Translations under genes and position numbers: made by a program
Shown here: in pieces, positions 50,608-60,385 of the stretch
Layout: each line of letters starts with the position of its first letter
Numbering within the stretch: the stretch's first letter is position 1
Notes under the pieces: generated by a model
The model's database searches: none
Told to the model about the DNA's origin: nothing
What the model saw: only the letters and a program-made list of their open reading frames with translations
Assembly: GCF_040655735.1 (NCBI RefSeq)
Contig: NZ_JBFAKK010000006.1
Span: 434,001-498,000, forward strand
Length of the DNA stretch: 64,000 bases
DNA from: Phytomonospora sp040655735
Lineage (GTDB): Bacteria; Actinomycetota; Actinomycetes; Mycobacteriales; Micromonosporaceae
Reading direction: 5' to 3'

Positions 50608-50648
50608 ACCGGGTCCCGCTTCCCAAATACTGGGCGGTAGGACCCGGT
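50608..50648 (+). terminator. Intrinsic terminator after the TM2 pair
   Basis: ACCGGGTCC / GGACCCGGT arms with a long loop, directly followed by TTTTT-type run (GGTTTTTCG). One of the few canonical terminators in the window. Confidence 0.85.
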
Positions 50649-50911
50649 TTTTCGTGGATTCAGTGAACTCGCGCGAAGTCGGCGCGAAAGGACATCCAGC
50701 TCAGAGCCCTTAGGGCAGCTCCGGGGACCGGAAGGGCAACACGGACCGTCATCGAGACCGTCACGGTCCGTCCGCGACCCGCCGCAAAAACCGGCGATCC
50801 GGCATACCGCCGAAGAATCTTGATGTGCCCAGCACTCACCGCACACGATTCCAGGCACCGAAACCGCCGCGTCCCTTCGGATCTTCGGACGGCGCTGCGA
50901 GGGCACGAAAA
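50649..50911. other. Non-coding gap between TM2 genes and NUDIX terminator
   Basis: About 260 bp without a convincing gene, AT-richer than its surroundings. It contains an inverted repeat (50741-50749 and 50763-50771, ACGGACCGT / ACGGTCCGT, 13-nt loop) and AAAAACCGG-type stretches. No tRNA, riboswitch or promoter could be named. Confidence 0.5.
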
Positions 50912-50936
50912 GGCGCGGCCGCTGTGCGGCCGCGCC
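50912..50936 (-). terminator. Terminator of the pyrG-NUDIX operon
   Basis: GGCGCGGCCGC / GCGGCCGCGCC with a 3-nt loop, 12 nt after the NUDIX stop; on the minus strand it is followed by TTTTCG. Confidence 0.8.
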
Positions 50937-50948
50937 CTCGGATGTCGT

Positions 50949-51503
50949 CTATTCGCGCAGCGCCGCAGCCGCCAGAACCCCGATCTGGCACGCCGCGTTG
51001 GAGATGCGCCCGTCGAGAACGCCGGCGACGGCCTCGTCGAGAGTCCACCAGCGCGTGGTCATCTCCGCCTCCTCATGGGTGCGGACATGGCGCTCGGCGT
51101 CGGGCACCTCGCGCAGCCCGCGCGCCAGGAACAACCGGATCCGCTCGTTGGAGCAGCCCGGGCTCACCAGCGCGTCGGTCAGGTGCCGGTAGGTCTCCGC
51201 CGTCAGGTCGGCCTCCTCGGCCAGCTCCCGCGCGGCCGTCTTGACCGGCTCCTCACCGTCGACGTCGAGCAACCCGGCGGGAAGCTCCCACAGGTACTCG
51301 CGCACCGGATGCCGGTACTGGCGGACCAGCAGCACCCGGTCGTCGTCGTCGAGGGCAACCACGCCGACCGCGCCGATGTGACGCATGTAGTCGCGCGCGG
51401 CGACCGCGCCGCCGGGCATCTCGACCTCGTCGGTCACGATGCGAAACAGCGGACCGGCGAAACGCTCCGTGCTCGAACGGACCCGGTATTCGTGTCCGCT
51501 CAC
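50949..51503 (-). CDS. NUDIX hydrolase, ADP-ribose pyrophosphatase type
   Basis: 184 residues from GTG 51503, overlapping the pyrG stop by 4 nt. The Nudix box begins at GLLDVDGEE and ends RELAEEADL, with the Gly of the EExG corner replaced by Ala. LVRQYRHPVREYLWELPAG before the box is characteristic of ADP-ribose diphosphatases. It would hydrolyse ADP-ribose to AMP and ribose 5-phosphate. The pyrG-NUDIX pair is conserved in actinobacteria. Confidence 0.93.
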   Translation of the reverse strand: MSGHEYRVRSSTERFAGPLFRIVTDEVEMPGGAVAARDYMRHIGAVGVVALDDDDRVLLVRQYRHPVREYLWELPAGLLDVDGEEPVKTAARELAEEADLTAETYRHLTDALVSPGCSNERIRLFLARGLREVPDAERHVRTHEEAEMTTRWWTLDEAVAGVLDGRISNAACQIGVLAAAALRE

Positions 51504-53221
51504 GACACCGCCAGCTCGTCGTCGATGGAGGCGACGGGCAGGCGGTCCCCGGCGGCGTGCTTCATGGAGGCGCCGACGAAGGCGGTGAACAGCGGGTGCG
51601 GGCGCGTCGGACGCGACTTGAGCTCCGGGTGCGCCTGCGTGGCCACGAAGAACGGATGCAGGTCGCGCTCCAGCTCGACGAACTCCACCAGGCGACCGTC
51701 GGGCGAGGTGCCCGAGATGATGAAACCGGCCTTGGTCAACGGCTCGCGGTAGGCGTTGTTGACCTCGTAGCGGTGCCGGTGGCGCTCGCTGACGCTGGTC
51801 GACCCGTACGCCTCGGCGACCAGCGATCCCGGTTCGAGCTCGGCCGGGTAGGCGCCCAGGCGCATCGTGCCGCCCATGTCCCCCCGGCCGGCGACGATGT
51901 CGGCCTGATCGGGCATCGTGGCGATCACCGGATGCTCGCAGTTGTCGTCGAACTCGACCGAGTTCGCGCCGGCGAGCCCGCCGACGTGCCGGAGCACCTC
52001 GATCGTCATGCAGTGCAGGCCGAGGCACAGGCCGAGAGTCGGCAGCCCGTTGCGGCGGGTGTAGTCGATCGCGCCGATCTTGCCCTCCACACCGCGCGAA
52101 CCGAAGCCGCCCGGGATGATCACGCCGTGCACGTCGGACAGCGCCTTGGCGGCGCCCTCGGGCGTACGGCAGGAGTCGGACTCGATCCAGCGGATCTCGA
52201 CGTGCGCGCGGTGGGCGAACCCTGCCGCGCGGACCGCCTCGGCCACCGACAGGTACGCGTCGGGCAGGTCGACGTACTTGCCGACGATGCCGACGGTGAT
52301 CCGCTCGTCGGGGTTGTGGACCCGGTCGAGCAGGTCGTCCCAGGCCGTCCAGTCGACGTCCTTGAACGGCAGGCTCAGCCGCCGCACGACGTAGACGTCG
52401 AGCCCTTCGCGGTGCAGCACCTTCGGGATGTCGTAGATGCTCGGCGCGTCGGCGGTCGAGATGACCGCCTCGGTCTCCACGTCGCAGTACAGGCCGATCT
52501 TGGCCTTGAGGTGCTCGGGGATCTCCCGGTCGCTGCGGCAGACGATCGCGTCGGGCTGGATGCCGATGTTGCGCAGCGCGGCCACCGAGTGCTGCGTCGG
52601 CTTGGTCTTGAGCTCACCGCTGGCGGCGAGGTAGGGCACGAGGGAGACGTGGAGGTAGAAGACGTTGTCGCGGCCCAGGTCGTGGCGCAGCTGGCGGATC
52701 GCCTCCAGGAACGGCAGCGACTCCATGTCGCCGACGGTTCCGCCGACCTCGGTGATCACCACGTCGGGGACCCGGCTCGCCGGGTCGTCGGGATCGGGCT
52801 CGGCCATGGCCTTGACCCGGTCCTTGATCTCGTTGGTGATGTGCGGAATGACCTGGACGGTGTCGCCGAGGTACTCGCCGCGTCGCTCCTTGGCGATGAC
52901 CTTGGAGTAGACCTTGCCGGTGGTGACGTTCGCCCGGCCCGACAGCGCGCGGTCCAGGAACCGCTCGTAGTGGCCGACGTCGAGGTCGGTCTCGGCGCCG
53001 TCCTCGGTCACGAAGACCTCACCGTGCTGGAACGGGTTCATCGTGCCCGGGTCGACGTTGAGGTAAGGGTCGAGCTTCTGCATCACGACGCGCAGACCGC
53101 GCGCGGTGAGAAGATTTCCGAGGCTCGAGGCCGTCAGGCCCTTGCCGAGCGCGGAGGCGACGCCTCCGGTGACGAAGATGTGCTTCGTGGTTCGCGCCGA
53201 ATTCCGTGCCGAGGTGGCCAA
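51500..53221 (-). CDS. pyrG: CTP synthase
   Basis: 573 residues from TTG 53221. Synthetase domain: KHIFVTGGVASALGKGLTASSLG (P loop-like), DPGTMNPFQHGEVFVTEDG, EVGGTVGDMESLPFLEAIRQ. Glutaminase domain from about 300: GGFGSRGVEGKIGAI, nucleophile Cys in GLCLGLHCM and the His/Glu of HPELKSRP. It makes CTP from UTP and glutamine. Upstream 209 bp to the next gene likely hold its promoter. Confidence 0.97.
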   Translation of the reverse strand: MATSARNSARTTKHIFVTGGVASALGKGLTASSLGNLLTARGLRVVMQKLDPYLNVDPGTMNPFQHGEVFVTEDGAETDLDVGHYERFLDRALSGRANVTTGKVYSKVIAKERRGEYLGDTVQVIPHITNEIKDRVKAMAEPDPDDPASRVPDVVITEVGGTVGDMESLPFLEAIRQLRHDLGRDNVFYLHVSLVPYLAASGELKTKPTQHSVAALRNIGIQPDAIVCRSDREIPEHLKAKIGLYCDVETEAVISTADAPSIYDIPKVLHREGLDVYVVRRLSLPFKDVDWTAWDDLLDRVHNPDERITVGIVGKYVDLPDAYLSVAEAVRAAGFAHRAHVEIRWIESDSCRTPEGAAKALSDVHGVIIPGGFGSRGVEGKIGAIDYTRRNGLPTLGLCLGLHCMTIEVLRHVGGLAGANSVEFDDNCEHPVIATMPDQADIVAGRGDMGGTMRLGAYPAELEPGSLVAEAYGSTSVSERHRHRYEVNNAYREPLTKAGFIISGTSPDGRLVEFVELERDLHPFFVATQAHPELKSRPTRPHPLFTAFVGASMKHAAGDRLPVASIDDELAVS

Positions 53222-53430
53222 TGCCGTCTCCCGTGGTAGCCGTCAGGCGTGGCTTGTCTCAGTTGTGTGGCAGCCACGCTATCCACGGGATTCCACAGTA
53301 ACACCGCGCCGACCTGCGCCCTTGGCGGGTCGACCGGATCCACTGAGGGAAGCCCGCCAAGAGGGTGGTTGCGAACCGCCTGGGCGATATATGGTGATTC
53401 GCCGAACCGGAGTGGAGCCGAACGGGCGGC

Positions 53431-55755
53431 CTACTCCGGCACCGGTGCGGCCTTGCCCGCCTTCCCGCCGTCGACTTCCGGCGCCGGGTCCTCGGTGCTC
53501 TCGGCGGCCTGCGGAGTTCGGGCCGCGGCCGTCGCCGGGACCGATGTCGCACCCGGCCGCGAGGAGACCCCCGTGACCGTGACGATCCGCCGGCGACGCT
53601 TCTCGCCGCGCACCTGCGCACGCGCCAGCACCCGCAGGGCCACGATCACGGCCAACGGGACGGTGATCGCCGCAGCCGCCCCGGCGGCGTAGAGCCCGCT
53701 GCCGTCCAGCAGCCCGCCCAGCACCGCCGCGACCGTCGCCCCGACGAATCCCCCGCGCACCGCCGGATACAGCCCGAACGCCCGTTTCAGCCCGCCGGAC
53801 GGGCGCAGCAGCACCAGCCCCACGAAGCCCGCCGCGCCCAGCACCAGCACCGTGAGCCAACTGGTCGCCACCGCGACGACGTCCGACTCGGCGATGTCGC
53901 GCAGGGTTCCGTTCGACGTGCCGGAACCGACGCCGGCGACGAAGCGCCCGAGCGGTCCCCGGTCGAGTTCGTCGCGCGTCAGATCGATCGCCGCGAAGGC
54001 GAGCATCACCCCGACACCGGCCAGTGTCGCCCAGGCCAGCCGCGCGAAGGTCAGCCACCCGCCGGTCGAGATCACCGCCGCCAGACACACACCGGCGGTC
54101 AGCCCGATCGCTCCGGCCGGGTCGGCGCCCAGTTGCGGACTTCCCACGATCAGGATCCCGATCGTGCCGAGGGCCGCGATCACCAGCGGCCGCCAACGGC
54201 GCGCGGTGTTCTGCGCGATGCACCCGGCGGAGGTCATCAGCCCGGCGGCGAACACGCCGAACCCGACCGAGCCCAGACCCGAGTAGCGCCCGCCCTCCAG
54301 CGCCGAGTAGCCCGCGACACCGTTGAGCTGCAACCCGCCACCGGTCAGCACGTCGACCGCGACCACGATCGCGCCCGCGCTCGACACCAGCGTCATCAGC
54401 CGCAACGGCGTCCGCCGGCGCGGGAGCAGCAGCGCACCGGCCGTCAGAGCCAGCGTGATCGCCACCGACACGACCATGAACACCAGGAAGGGGTTCCACG
54501 CCCGCCACCACGGCACCAGGTCACTGAGGATCGCCGCCGGCAGCGACAGCGCGCCGGCCACCGCACTGCCCACCAGCATCCGCATCGTCCAGGGCGAGGG
54601 CGGTCTGATCCCGACCGGCCCGTGGCCGCGGCGCATCCGGTGCAGCACCGGGGTCGCGGCGATGAACAGGATGAACAGGCCGACCGTCAAGATCATCAGA
54701 TAGCGGCCGACCGTCGCGTGCTGCGCGGCCGCCTGGTGATCGGCGTCGGCGAGGTCCTCGATCGCCGCGGCCAGATCGTCCGGGCGTCCCTTCTCGACGT
54801 CGGCCGGGACGCCCTGGAAGGCCTGCGACTGCGAGCGCCCCAGCGCCTGCACCGCCGTCGGCGCGAGGTCGACCAGCTGGATGTAGCCGGTGCGGTTGGT
54901 GCTCGCCGAGCTCAGCCAGCCGTCGTCGAGGCCGGGGCCGTCGGCGATGGCGGCGTGCAGGCGCGGCGGAGCCTGCGTGTCGGCGATGCCGGCGACCATC
55001 AGCAGCGAGTTCTGCGGGCGCGCGGCGATGATCGCGGCGAGCTCGGTGTCCATGCGCGCGGCGACCGCCGCGCGGGACGGCGTCTCGGGCAGTGAGCCGA
55101 GGTCGACGACCGACAGCGCGCAGCTCGACAGGAGCTCGGCGGCCTCGGCGGGGTCCTCGGGAAGGTCCTCGGTGTATGTGTCGACGCGGCCGGTGGGACG
55201 CGCGGTGGCATAGGCGGCGCCGGGGCCGACGGCCACGGTGCAGCGCACCGACTCGGCGAGCGCGCCGACCTCGGCACCCTTGTTGCGGCTGCGGTTGCGG
55301 TTGACGGCGGCTTCCTGGCCGGGGATGTGGGCGCCGTCGCCGCCGGGGTCGGGCTCGATGCCCTCTTCGGCCAGTGGCGGGCACACACCGTCGACGGGTT
55401 CTTCGCCGCCGGCGGCGCGGGCTCCGGCCGAGAGGGTGTACCAGCCGTCGGTGGAGCAGGTGAGGCTGCTGGCGGAGCGGACCGACAGGGACGCGATGGA
55501 GCCCTGTTGCGCGAGACTCCACAGGTGCGGAGTGTTCTGCGGGGTCACGTCGTCCCAGCGCAGTCCGGTGACGCCGACGATCACGACGTACTCGACGTTG
55601 TTGCGCTCGGTGCCGCCGGACGGGCGGGGCAGGAGTTCGAGGCCGGCGACGAACATCATCGCGGCGACGGCGAACCACGCCAGGCTGCCGCGCCAGTGCA
55701 GATCCCACCAGTGGCGCAGGCGTTGTGCGGACCATCGTTTCGCCGGCGTCGACAT
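53431..55755 (-). CDS. Multipass membrane protein with alkaline-phosphatase-like ectodomain
   Basis: 774 residues. A first transmembrane helix (SLAWFAVAAMMFVAG) is followed by an extracytoplasmic region of about 300 residues that starts YVVIVGVTGLRWDDVTPQNTPHLWSLAQQGSIASLSVRS, the layout of alkaline-phosphatase-superfamily proteins (an Asp where the metal/nucleophile region begins, then NTPxLxxLAxxG). Residues ~345-730 carry about ten more helices, and the tail is basic. The nucleophile and His ligands cannot be fully confirmed. It follows the GT4 and murJ genes by 40 nt, suggesting an envelope role such as transfer or hydrolysis of a phosphodiester. Confidence 0.7.
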   Translation of the reverse strand: MSTPAKRWSAQRLRHWWDLHWRGSLAWFAVAAMMFVAGLELLPRPSGGTERNNVEYVVIVGVTGLRWDDVTPQNTPHLWSLAQQGSIASLSVRSASSLTCSTDGWYTLSAGARAAGGEEPVDGVCPPLAEEGIEPDPGGDGAHIPGQEAAVNRNRSRNKGAEVGALAESVRCTVAVGPGAAYATARPTGRVDTYTEDLPEDPAEAAELLSSCALSVVDLGSLPETPSRAAVAARMDTELAAIIAARPQNSLLMVAGIADTQAPPRLHAAIADGPGLDDGWLSSASTNRTGYIQLVDLAPTAVQALGRSQSQAFQGVPADVEKGRPDDLAAAIEDLADADHQAAAQHATVGRYLMILTVGLFILFIAATPVLHRMRRGHGPVGIRPPSPWTMRMLVGSAVAGALSLPAAILSDLVPWWRAWNPFLVFMVVSVAITLALTAGALLLPRRRTPLRLMTLVSSAGAIVVAVDVLTGGGLQLNGVAGYSALEGGRYSGLGSVGFGVFAAGLMTSAGCIAQNTARRWRPLVIAALGTIGILIVGSPQLGADPAGAIGLTAGVCLAAVISTGGWLTFARLAWATLAGVGVMLAFAAIDLTRDELDRGPLGRFVAGVGSGTSNGTLRDIAESDVVAVATSWLTVLVLGAAGFVGLVLLRPSGGLKRAFGLYPAVRGGFVGATVAAVLGGLLDGSGLYAAGAAAAITVPLAVIVALRVLARAQVRGEKRRRRIVTVTGVSSRPGATSVPATAAARTPQAAESTEDPAPEVDGGKAGKAAPVPE

Positions 55756-55795
55756 CAGTGTCGCGGTCCTCCCCCGTGGCTGTCCTGGTGACCGA

Positions 55796-56935
55796 TCACG
55801 CCCCGGTCAGCTCCCGGTAGACGGCACGGACCTGCGCCATGCCGTCTTCGACGGTCGGCAGGCCGGCGGCCTTGTCGATCCCGGCCTTCGAGAGGCGCTC
55901 ACGGGCTTCGGGGTCGTCGAGGAGTTTGGCGATCGCCTCGGCGACGGCCTCGGGGTCGTCGGGGGGAACGAGGCTGGCGGCCTCGCCGACGACGGCGGGG
56001 ACGCCGCCGACGCGGGTGGCGACCAGCGGGGTTCCCGAGCGCAGTGCCTCCTGGGCGAAGAGGGGGTAGCCCTCCCACTGGCTGGTGGAGGCGACGATGT
56101 CGGCCGCGGCGAGCAGGTCGGCGATGTCGGCGCGGTGGCCGAGGAACCGCACGGGCGCGCCGGTGCGTTCGACGCGTTCGGCGAGCTCGGCGCGCTGCGG
56201 GCCCTCGCCGGCGATCACGAACAGCGGCTTGGGGTCACGGTCGGCGAGCGCGGCGGCGGCGTCGATGAGGACGGCGTGGCCCTTCTGCGGGTGCAGGCGG
56301 CCGATGGCGAGGATGAGGGGACGCCGGCGGTCGGAGTCGCCGAGTTCGGCGCGGACGTCGTCGGCGGTGCGGGTGGTCTCGGGCAGGAACGGCGCGGGGA
56401 TCGGCGCGAAGCGCACGTCCTGGCCGCCGAGCTTGAGGACGCGGGTGACGAGGTCGTCGGACACGCACAGGGAGAGGTCGGCGCCGCGGGCCACGAGGGT
56501 CTCGGCGGCACCGAGGATGCGGGCTTTGGGCCCCTCGGCCATGAGCACGTTGTGCCAGGTGACCACGAGGGGCACGCCGACCGGGCGGGAGGCGCGGGCG
56601 ACGAGGCCGGCGCGCATGCCGTGGGCGTGCACGAGGTCGGCGGCGATGGAGCCGCCGGGGCCGCGCAGGGCCTTGCGAAGTCGGCGGGTGGCGCGGGCGT
56701 CGGCGACGGGGTCGAGGCCGGCCGAGATCTCCACGGGCACGAAGCGGGCGCCTTTGGCGGTGAAGCCGAACAGCTCCTCGGTGGCCGAGGGTCCGCACAC
56801 GGTGACGCGCGCGTCGGCGGCGGCCAGGCCTTCGGCGATGGACGCCACGTGGGCGCCCACTCCCCCGGTGCTGGTGCCCAGCACCAGGAACACGCGCTTA
56901 CCGTCGAATGTGTTCACGTTCATCTCCACGTTCAT
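55796..56935 (-). CDS. Family 4 glycosyltransferase
   Basis: 379 residues from ATG 56935, whose ATGA overlaps the murJ stop. GT-B fold: VFLVLGTSTGGVGAHVASIAEGLAAA, LVHAHGMRAG, then the C-terminal donor site RPLILAIGRLHPQKGHAVLIDA and the EGYPLFAQEALRSGTPLVATRVGG block with the conserved Glu residues. Cytosolic membrane-face enzyme using a nucleotide sugar. Coupling with murJ and a MraY-like gene suggests assembly of a lipid-linked envelope glycan. Acceptor unknown. Confidence 0.92.
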   Translation of the reverse strand: MNVEMNVNTFDGKRVFLVLGTSTGGVGAHVASIAEGLAAADARVTVCGPSATEELFGFTAKGARFVPVEISAGLDPVADARATRRLRKALRGPGGSIAADLVHAHGMRAGLVARASRPVGVPLVVTWHNVLMAEGPKARILGAAETLVARGADLSLCVSDDLVTRVLKLGGQDVRFAPIPAPFLPETTRTADDVRAELGDSDRRRPLILAIGRLHPQKGHAVLIDAAAALADRDPKPLFVIAGEGPQRAELAERVERTGAPVRFLGHRADIADLLAAADIVASTSQWEGYPLFAQEALRSGTPLVATRVGGVPAVVGEAASLVPPDDPEAVAEAIAKLLDDPEARERLSKAGIDKAAGLPTVEDGMAQVRAVYRELTGA

Positions 56936-58530
56936 CCCCGCCTGAGCTTTCGCGTGACGCGCCCGATGAGGGGGCGGACGTCGTGGCGGTCGAGCAGCAC
57001 CGTCACCGCACCGTAGACGACTAGCACGACGGCTCCCGCGCAGACCCCGGACAACAGGGGCGGCAGGCCCTCGGTCAGTGACACCACGGGAAGCCCGGCG
57101 GCCAGCGCGAGTCCGGTGGCGAGGACGACGACGCCGAAGGCCCGCGCGACGCCGACCAGCGCGGAGGCTCCCGCGCGCACGGCGACGGCGGTGATCAGGG
57201 CGGCTCCGATGACGGCCATGCCGATGGAGTTGCCGAGGGTCACGGCGAGGATCCGGTCGGCGCGGGGAAGCGTCGCGGCGAGGATCATGGTGGCGGCCAT
57301 CACCACGCCCCAGCCGATGACGGTCGCGATCGCGGCGCGGGCGGTGTCGCCGCGCGCGTAGAGCGCTCGCGACAGCAGTGCGTAGAGGCCGTAGCCGAGC
57401 AGGCCGGGCGCGAGGCCGATGACCGCGGCGGACAGCTGCGCGGGGTCGGGCTCGCCGGACAGGATCGGGTTGAGGAAGTCCGCGAGCGGCCGGGCGAGGA
57501 CGATCAGCGCGACCGTGCCCAGGCCGGAGAGGAGCAGCACGGCGCGGGTCGTCGAGGACAGGGTGCCGTCGTAGCGGGCGGTGTCCCCGGTCGCGTGGGC
57601 GTCGGCGAGCGCCGGGTAGGCGGCGGTCGCCACGGGTACGACCAGGACGGCCCATGGCAGCAGGTAGAGGGTGCTGGCGATGGTGTAGTTGACCAGCGTG
57701 CCCTGCGGGGCGGGCGGGTTGCTCAGGTAGATGACGACGAGCACCGACAGCTGCTGGGCGGCGACGGTGACCGCGCCGGCGAGTGCGAGCGCCTTGACCC
57801 TGCGGCCGATGCTGTCGCCGAAGGCGAGGCGGGGCCGCAGCCGTACGCCGAGGCGGAGGGTCGGCACGACGAGGCATCCCGAGAGCACGACGACGCCGAG
57901 GGTGGTGCCGACCGACAGGACGAGTTCTCCGGTGCGGGAGACGCCGGCGAGGTTATCGGGCTCGCCCATCGTTCCGTAGACGGTGTAGGCGACGATCACG
58001 GTCGCGCTCGACAGCAGCGGCGCCAGTGCGGGCCACGCGAAGCGGCGGTGGGCCTGCAGGACGCCGGTCAGGACGACGCCGATGCCGTAGAGCGGCAGCT
58101 GTGGCGCGAAGACCCGCAGCATGCGGGCGCCTACGGCGGCCATCTCGGGTTCGGCCTGTGCCGAGAGCAGTCCGATGATCGGGTCGGCGAAGACCGTCAC
58201 GGCCACCGCGATGGGCACGAGGATGACCAGGGCCCAGGTGAGCATCGCCGAGGCGGTGCGCGAGACCGTCGCGGGGTCCTTGCGGGCGATGGGCGCGGCG
58301 AGGACCGGGATCACCAGGCTGGCCAGGGCGCCCCCGGCGACGATCTCGAAGATGATGTTGGGGACGGTGTTGGCCGTCTGGTAGATGTTGCCCAGGTCGG
58401 TGACGCCGACGGCCCAGGCGAAGACGAGGACTCGCGCGAAGCCGGCGAGCCGGCTCAGCACGGTGATCCCGGCGATGAGCGTGGCGGCTCCGCCGATCCG
58501 GCCGCCTCTACTCGTGGCGGCGGCCGTCAT
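56932..58530 (-). CDS. murJ: MurJ/MviN-family lipid flippase
   Basis: 532 residues with fourteen predicted helices. MviN signatures include AATLIAGITVLSRLAGFARVLVFAWAVG, the NTVPNIIFEIVAGGALASLVIPVL block and the later LLSRALYARGDTARAA loop. The family exports lipid II or related polyprenyl-linked sugars. Because it is coupled with a GT4 and a MraY-like gene rather than with the dcw genes, it may be a dedicated flippase for another polymer, not the essential MurJ; sequence alone does not decide. Confidence 0.92.
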   Translation of the reverse strand: MTAAATSRGGRIGGAATLIAGITVLSRLAGFARVLVFAWAVGVTDLGNIYQTANTVPNIIFEIVAGGALASLVIPVLAAPIARKDPATVSRTASAMLTWALVILVPIAVAVTVFADPIIGLLSAQAEPEMAAVGARMLRVFAPQLPLYGIGVVLTGVLQAHRRFAWPALAPLLSSATVIVAYTVYGTMGEPDNLAGVSRTGELVLSVGTTLGVVVLSGCLVVPTLRLGVRLRPRLAFGDSIGRRVKALALAGAVTVAAQQLSVLVVIYLSNPPAPQGTLVNYTIASTLYLLPWAVLVVPVATAAYPALADAHATGDTARYDGTLSSTTRAVLLLSGLGTVALIVLARPLADFLNPILSGEPDPAQLSAAVIGLAPGLLGYGLYALLSRALYARGDTARAAIATVIGWGVVMAATMILAATLPRADRILAVTLGNSIGMAVIGAALITAVAVRAGASALVGVARAFGVVVLATGLALAAGLPVVSLTEGLPPLLSGVCAGAVVLVVYGAVTVLLDRHDVRPLIGRVTRKLRRG

Positions 58531-58567
58531 CAGTCCGCGGCCTCCGCGTGGGTACCGCCGGGCAGGA

Positions 58568-59413
58568 TCACGACTTGCGCCCGAAGCGGTCGATCTCGCG
58601 CAGAACGGGGGTGGCCTCGATGACCTTGGTGAAGCTGACCTTCTCGCTGGCGACGGTGGCGGCGGCGAACAGCGCGAACAGGCCGAGGCGGCCGTAGCGG
58701 CCGGTCTTGGCGGTCAGCGCGAGGCCCAGCTGGGCGCCGAGCGCGTTGGCGCCGGCGTCGCCGAGCATGACCTTCTCGTCGAGGTCCTCGCCGATGAGCG
58801 CGCCCGCGGCCGCGACGGGGCCGCTGACGAGGTCGCCGCTGGCGGGCGTCTTGCCCAGACCGGCGAGCTGCCCCAGCGCCATCGTCGCCTTGAGCGCGCG
58901 GCCGGGCCGCAGGTCGAGGAGGTTGATGACGTTGGCGGCACCGGCGACCACTCCGGCGCCGACGAGCGTGTCGAACAGCGACAGGCGGCCGTCGCGGCGC
59001 CGGTCGGCGTCGATCAGGGCCACGGCGGTCAGACCGGCGGCGCCCACGCCGACGATCTTCACCAGCCCGCTGGTGACCTTCCCGTCCTGGAGGGCGGCGA
59101 GGTGGCCCTTGAAGCCCTTGTACTGCTTCTGGTCCTCACGCGCTCCGACGACGTCGTCGTAGAGCCCCACCGCTCCGGCGCCCAGGCCGGCGGTGAGGGC
59201 GGCGACGGCGGCGCGCGGGTTCTTCGCGCCGGCGGCGGCGCTGACCGAGGCGCCCACGGCCGCCGCGGGACCCGCGGCGAGGCTGATCGACTTGCCCTTG
59301 TGGTTGACGCGTTCGAGGCTGTGCGCCAGCGGCGAGCGGCGCAGCGCCGTCATCGCCCCGCGGGCGACGAGGATGCCGGTACCGGCCAGCACCAGCCGGG
59401 ACAACATTCCCAT
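58568..59413 (-). CDS. MraY/WecA-like polyprenyl-phosphate phosphosugar transferase homologue
   Basis: 281 residues, shorter than MraY (about 360). Family marks are GLYDDVVGA (an Asp pair in the place of DDxxD), NVINLLDLRPGRALK (like NxxN/D with the substrate loop) and MLGDAGANALGA (like the catalytic D-x-G-x-x-x-L). Several helices seem missing or short, with Ala/Gly-rich segments. It may attach a phosphosugar to a polyprenyl carrier for the neighbouring GT4 and flippase, or be a degenerate relative. Confidence 0.78.
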   Translation of the reverse strand: MGMLSRLVLAGTGILVARGAMTALRRSPLAHSLERVNHKGKSISLAAGPAAAVGASVSAAAGAKNPRAAVAALTAGLGAGAVGLYDDVVGAREDQKQYKGFKGHLAALQDGKVTSGLVKIVGVGAAGLTAVALIDADRRRDGRLSLFDTLVGAGVVAGAANVINLLDLRPGRALKATMALGQLAGLGKTPASGDLVSGPVAAAGALIGEDLDEKVMLGDAGANALGAQLGLALTAKTGRYGRLGLFALFAAATVASEKVSFTKVIEATPVLREIDRFGRKS

Positions 59414-59455
59414 GGTTCTCCTGTCGGGGTCGTCGAAGCGGTCGCGAGGCCCCTC

Positions 59456-60385
59456 TTAGGCGGGAGGCATCGGCACCGTCGACTCGGCTCCGGTACCGGT
59501 GCCGTAGTCACCGACGTGGCCGGCCAGGTCGTAGGAGAGCGCGAGCGCGGCCGCCAGCTGCCCCTGCGGGGTGGAGATATTGTCCACGGTGGACATCGAA
59601 GCGTTCAGCGCGGGGTCGTTGCGAACCGCGGTCACCACGTTGCCCTGCCCGCCGATGCCCGGACAGGTCAGCACCGCCGTACCGCCGCCGTCGAACTGCG
59701 CGGCGGTGGTGACGACCTTGTTGTTGCGCGCCTCGGCGTCGGCGTCGGCGTAAGGCTTGCCGGTGACGATGAGCACGGCGGTGGCGCGGTCGCCCTTGAA
59801 GTTCTCCTTGCCGGTGATCATCTGCGCCTCGGTGAAGCCCGCCAGGACCTTCTTCTGCTCGGCGGCGGTCACGTTCGGGGTCGCGGTCATCAGCACGGCC
59901 GTCAGCAGCGCCGAGGCGGTCTCGACACCGACGCTGTTGTTGGGCAGGTTGGCCACCGAGGTCGGCAGCAGCTCGGTCGACAGCTCCAGCAGTTCGTCGT
60001 TGTTGGCCGGATCGGTGAAGTTGTCGGTGATGCCGAGCTCGCCGGTGATCGTCGCGCCGGTGTAGCCGAGCATCTCCCGGGCTCCGAGGACGTCGTCCTC
60101 GGAGGCTCCCGAGACCGTCACGATCAGGATCGACTGGTCGGTGAGCTTGCCCGCCAGCGCCGTCGGCGCGATCTGGCGGGCGAAGTCCTCCTCGGACTCC
60201 ACCTGGTCGCGAAGCTGGTCGAGGTTCTCGCGGTAGCCGTCGTTCTCCTTGGCCAGCGAGTTCACCCGGTCGTTGAGGAAGTCGACCGCGGGACCGTTCA
60301 ACGCCGCCGTGCCCAGCACCAGCCCGATGGCCAGGGCGAGGAACACCGCGGTGAGGGATACCAGGTGGTAGCGGAAATTGATCAC
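59456..60385 (-). CDS. steB: Copper transporter/SteB-type membrane protein (MctB family)
   Basis: 309 residues from GTG 60385, overlapping the steA stop by 1 nt (TAGTG). INFRYHLVSLTAVFLALAIGLVLGTAAL is the invariant N-terminal transmembrane anchor; a coiled coil (about 30-70, NDRVNSLAKENDGYRENL) and an extracytoplasmic domain follow. Homologues are MctB of Mycobacterium (copper resistance) and SteB of Corynebacterium (cell division with SteA). Partner gene order supports the SteB role. Confidence 0.88.
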   Translation of the reverse strand: MINFRYHLVSLTAVFLALAIGLVLGTAALNGPAVDFLNDRVNSLAKENDGYRENLDQLRDQVESEEDFARQIAPTALAGKLTDQSILIVTVSGASEDDVLGAREMLGYTGATITGELGITDNFTDPANNDELLELSTELLPTSVANLPNNSVGVETASALLTAVLMTATPNVTAAEQKKVLAGFTEAQMITGKENFKGDRATAVLIVTGKPYADADAEARNNKVVTTAAQFDGGGTAVLTCPGIGGQGNVVTAVRNDPALNASMSTVDNISTPQGQLAAALALSYDLAGHVGDYGTGTGAESTVPMPPA

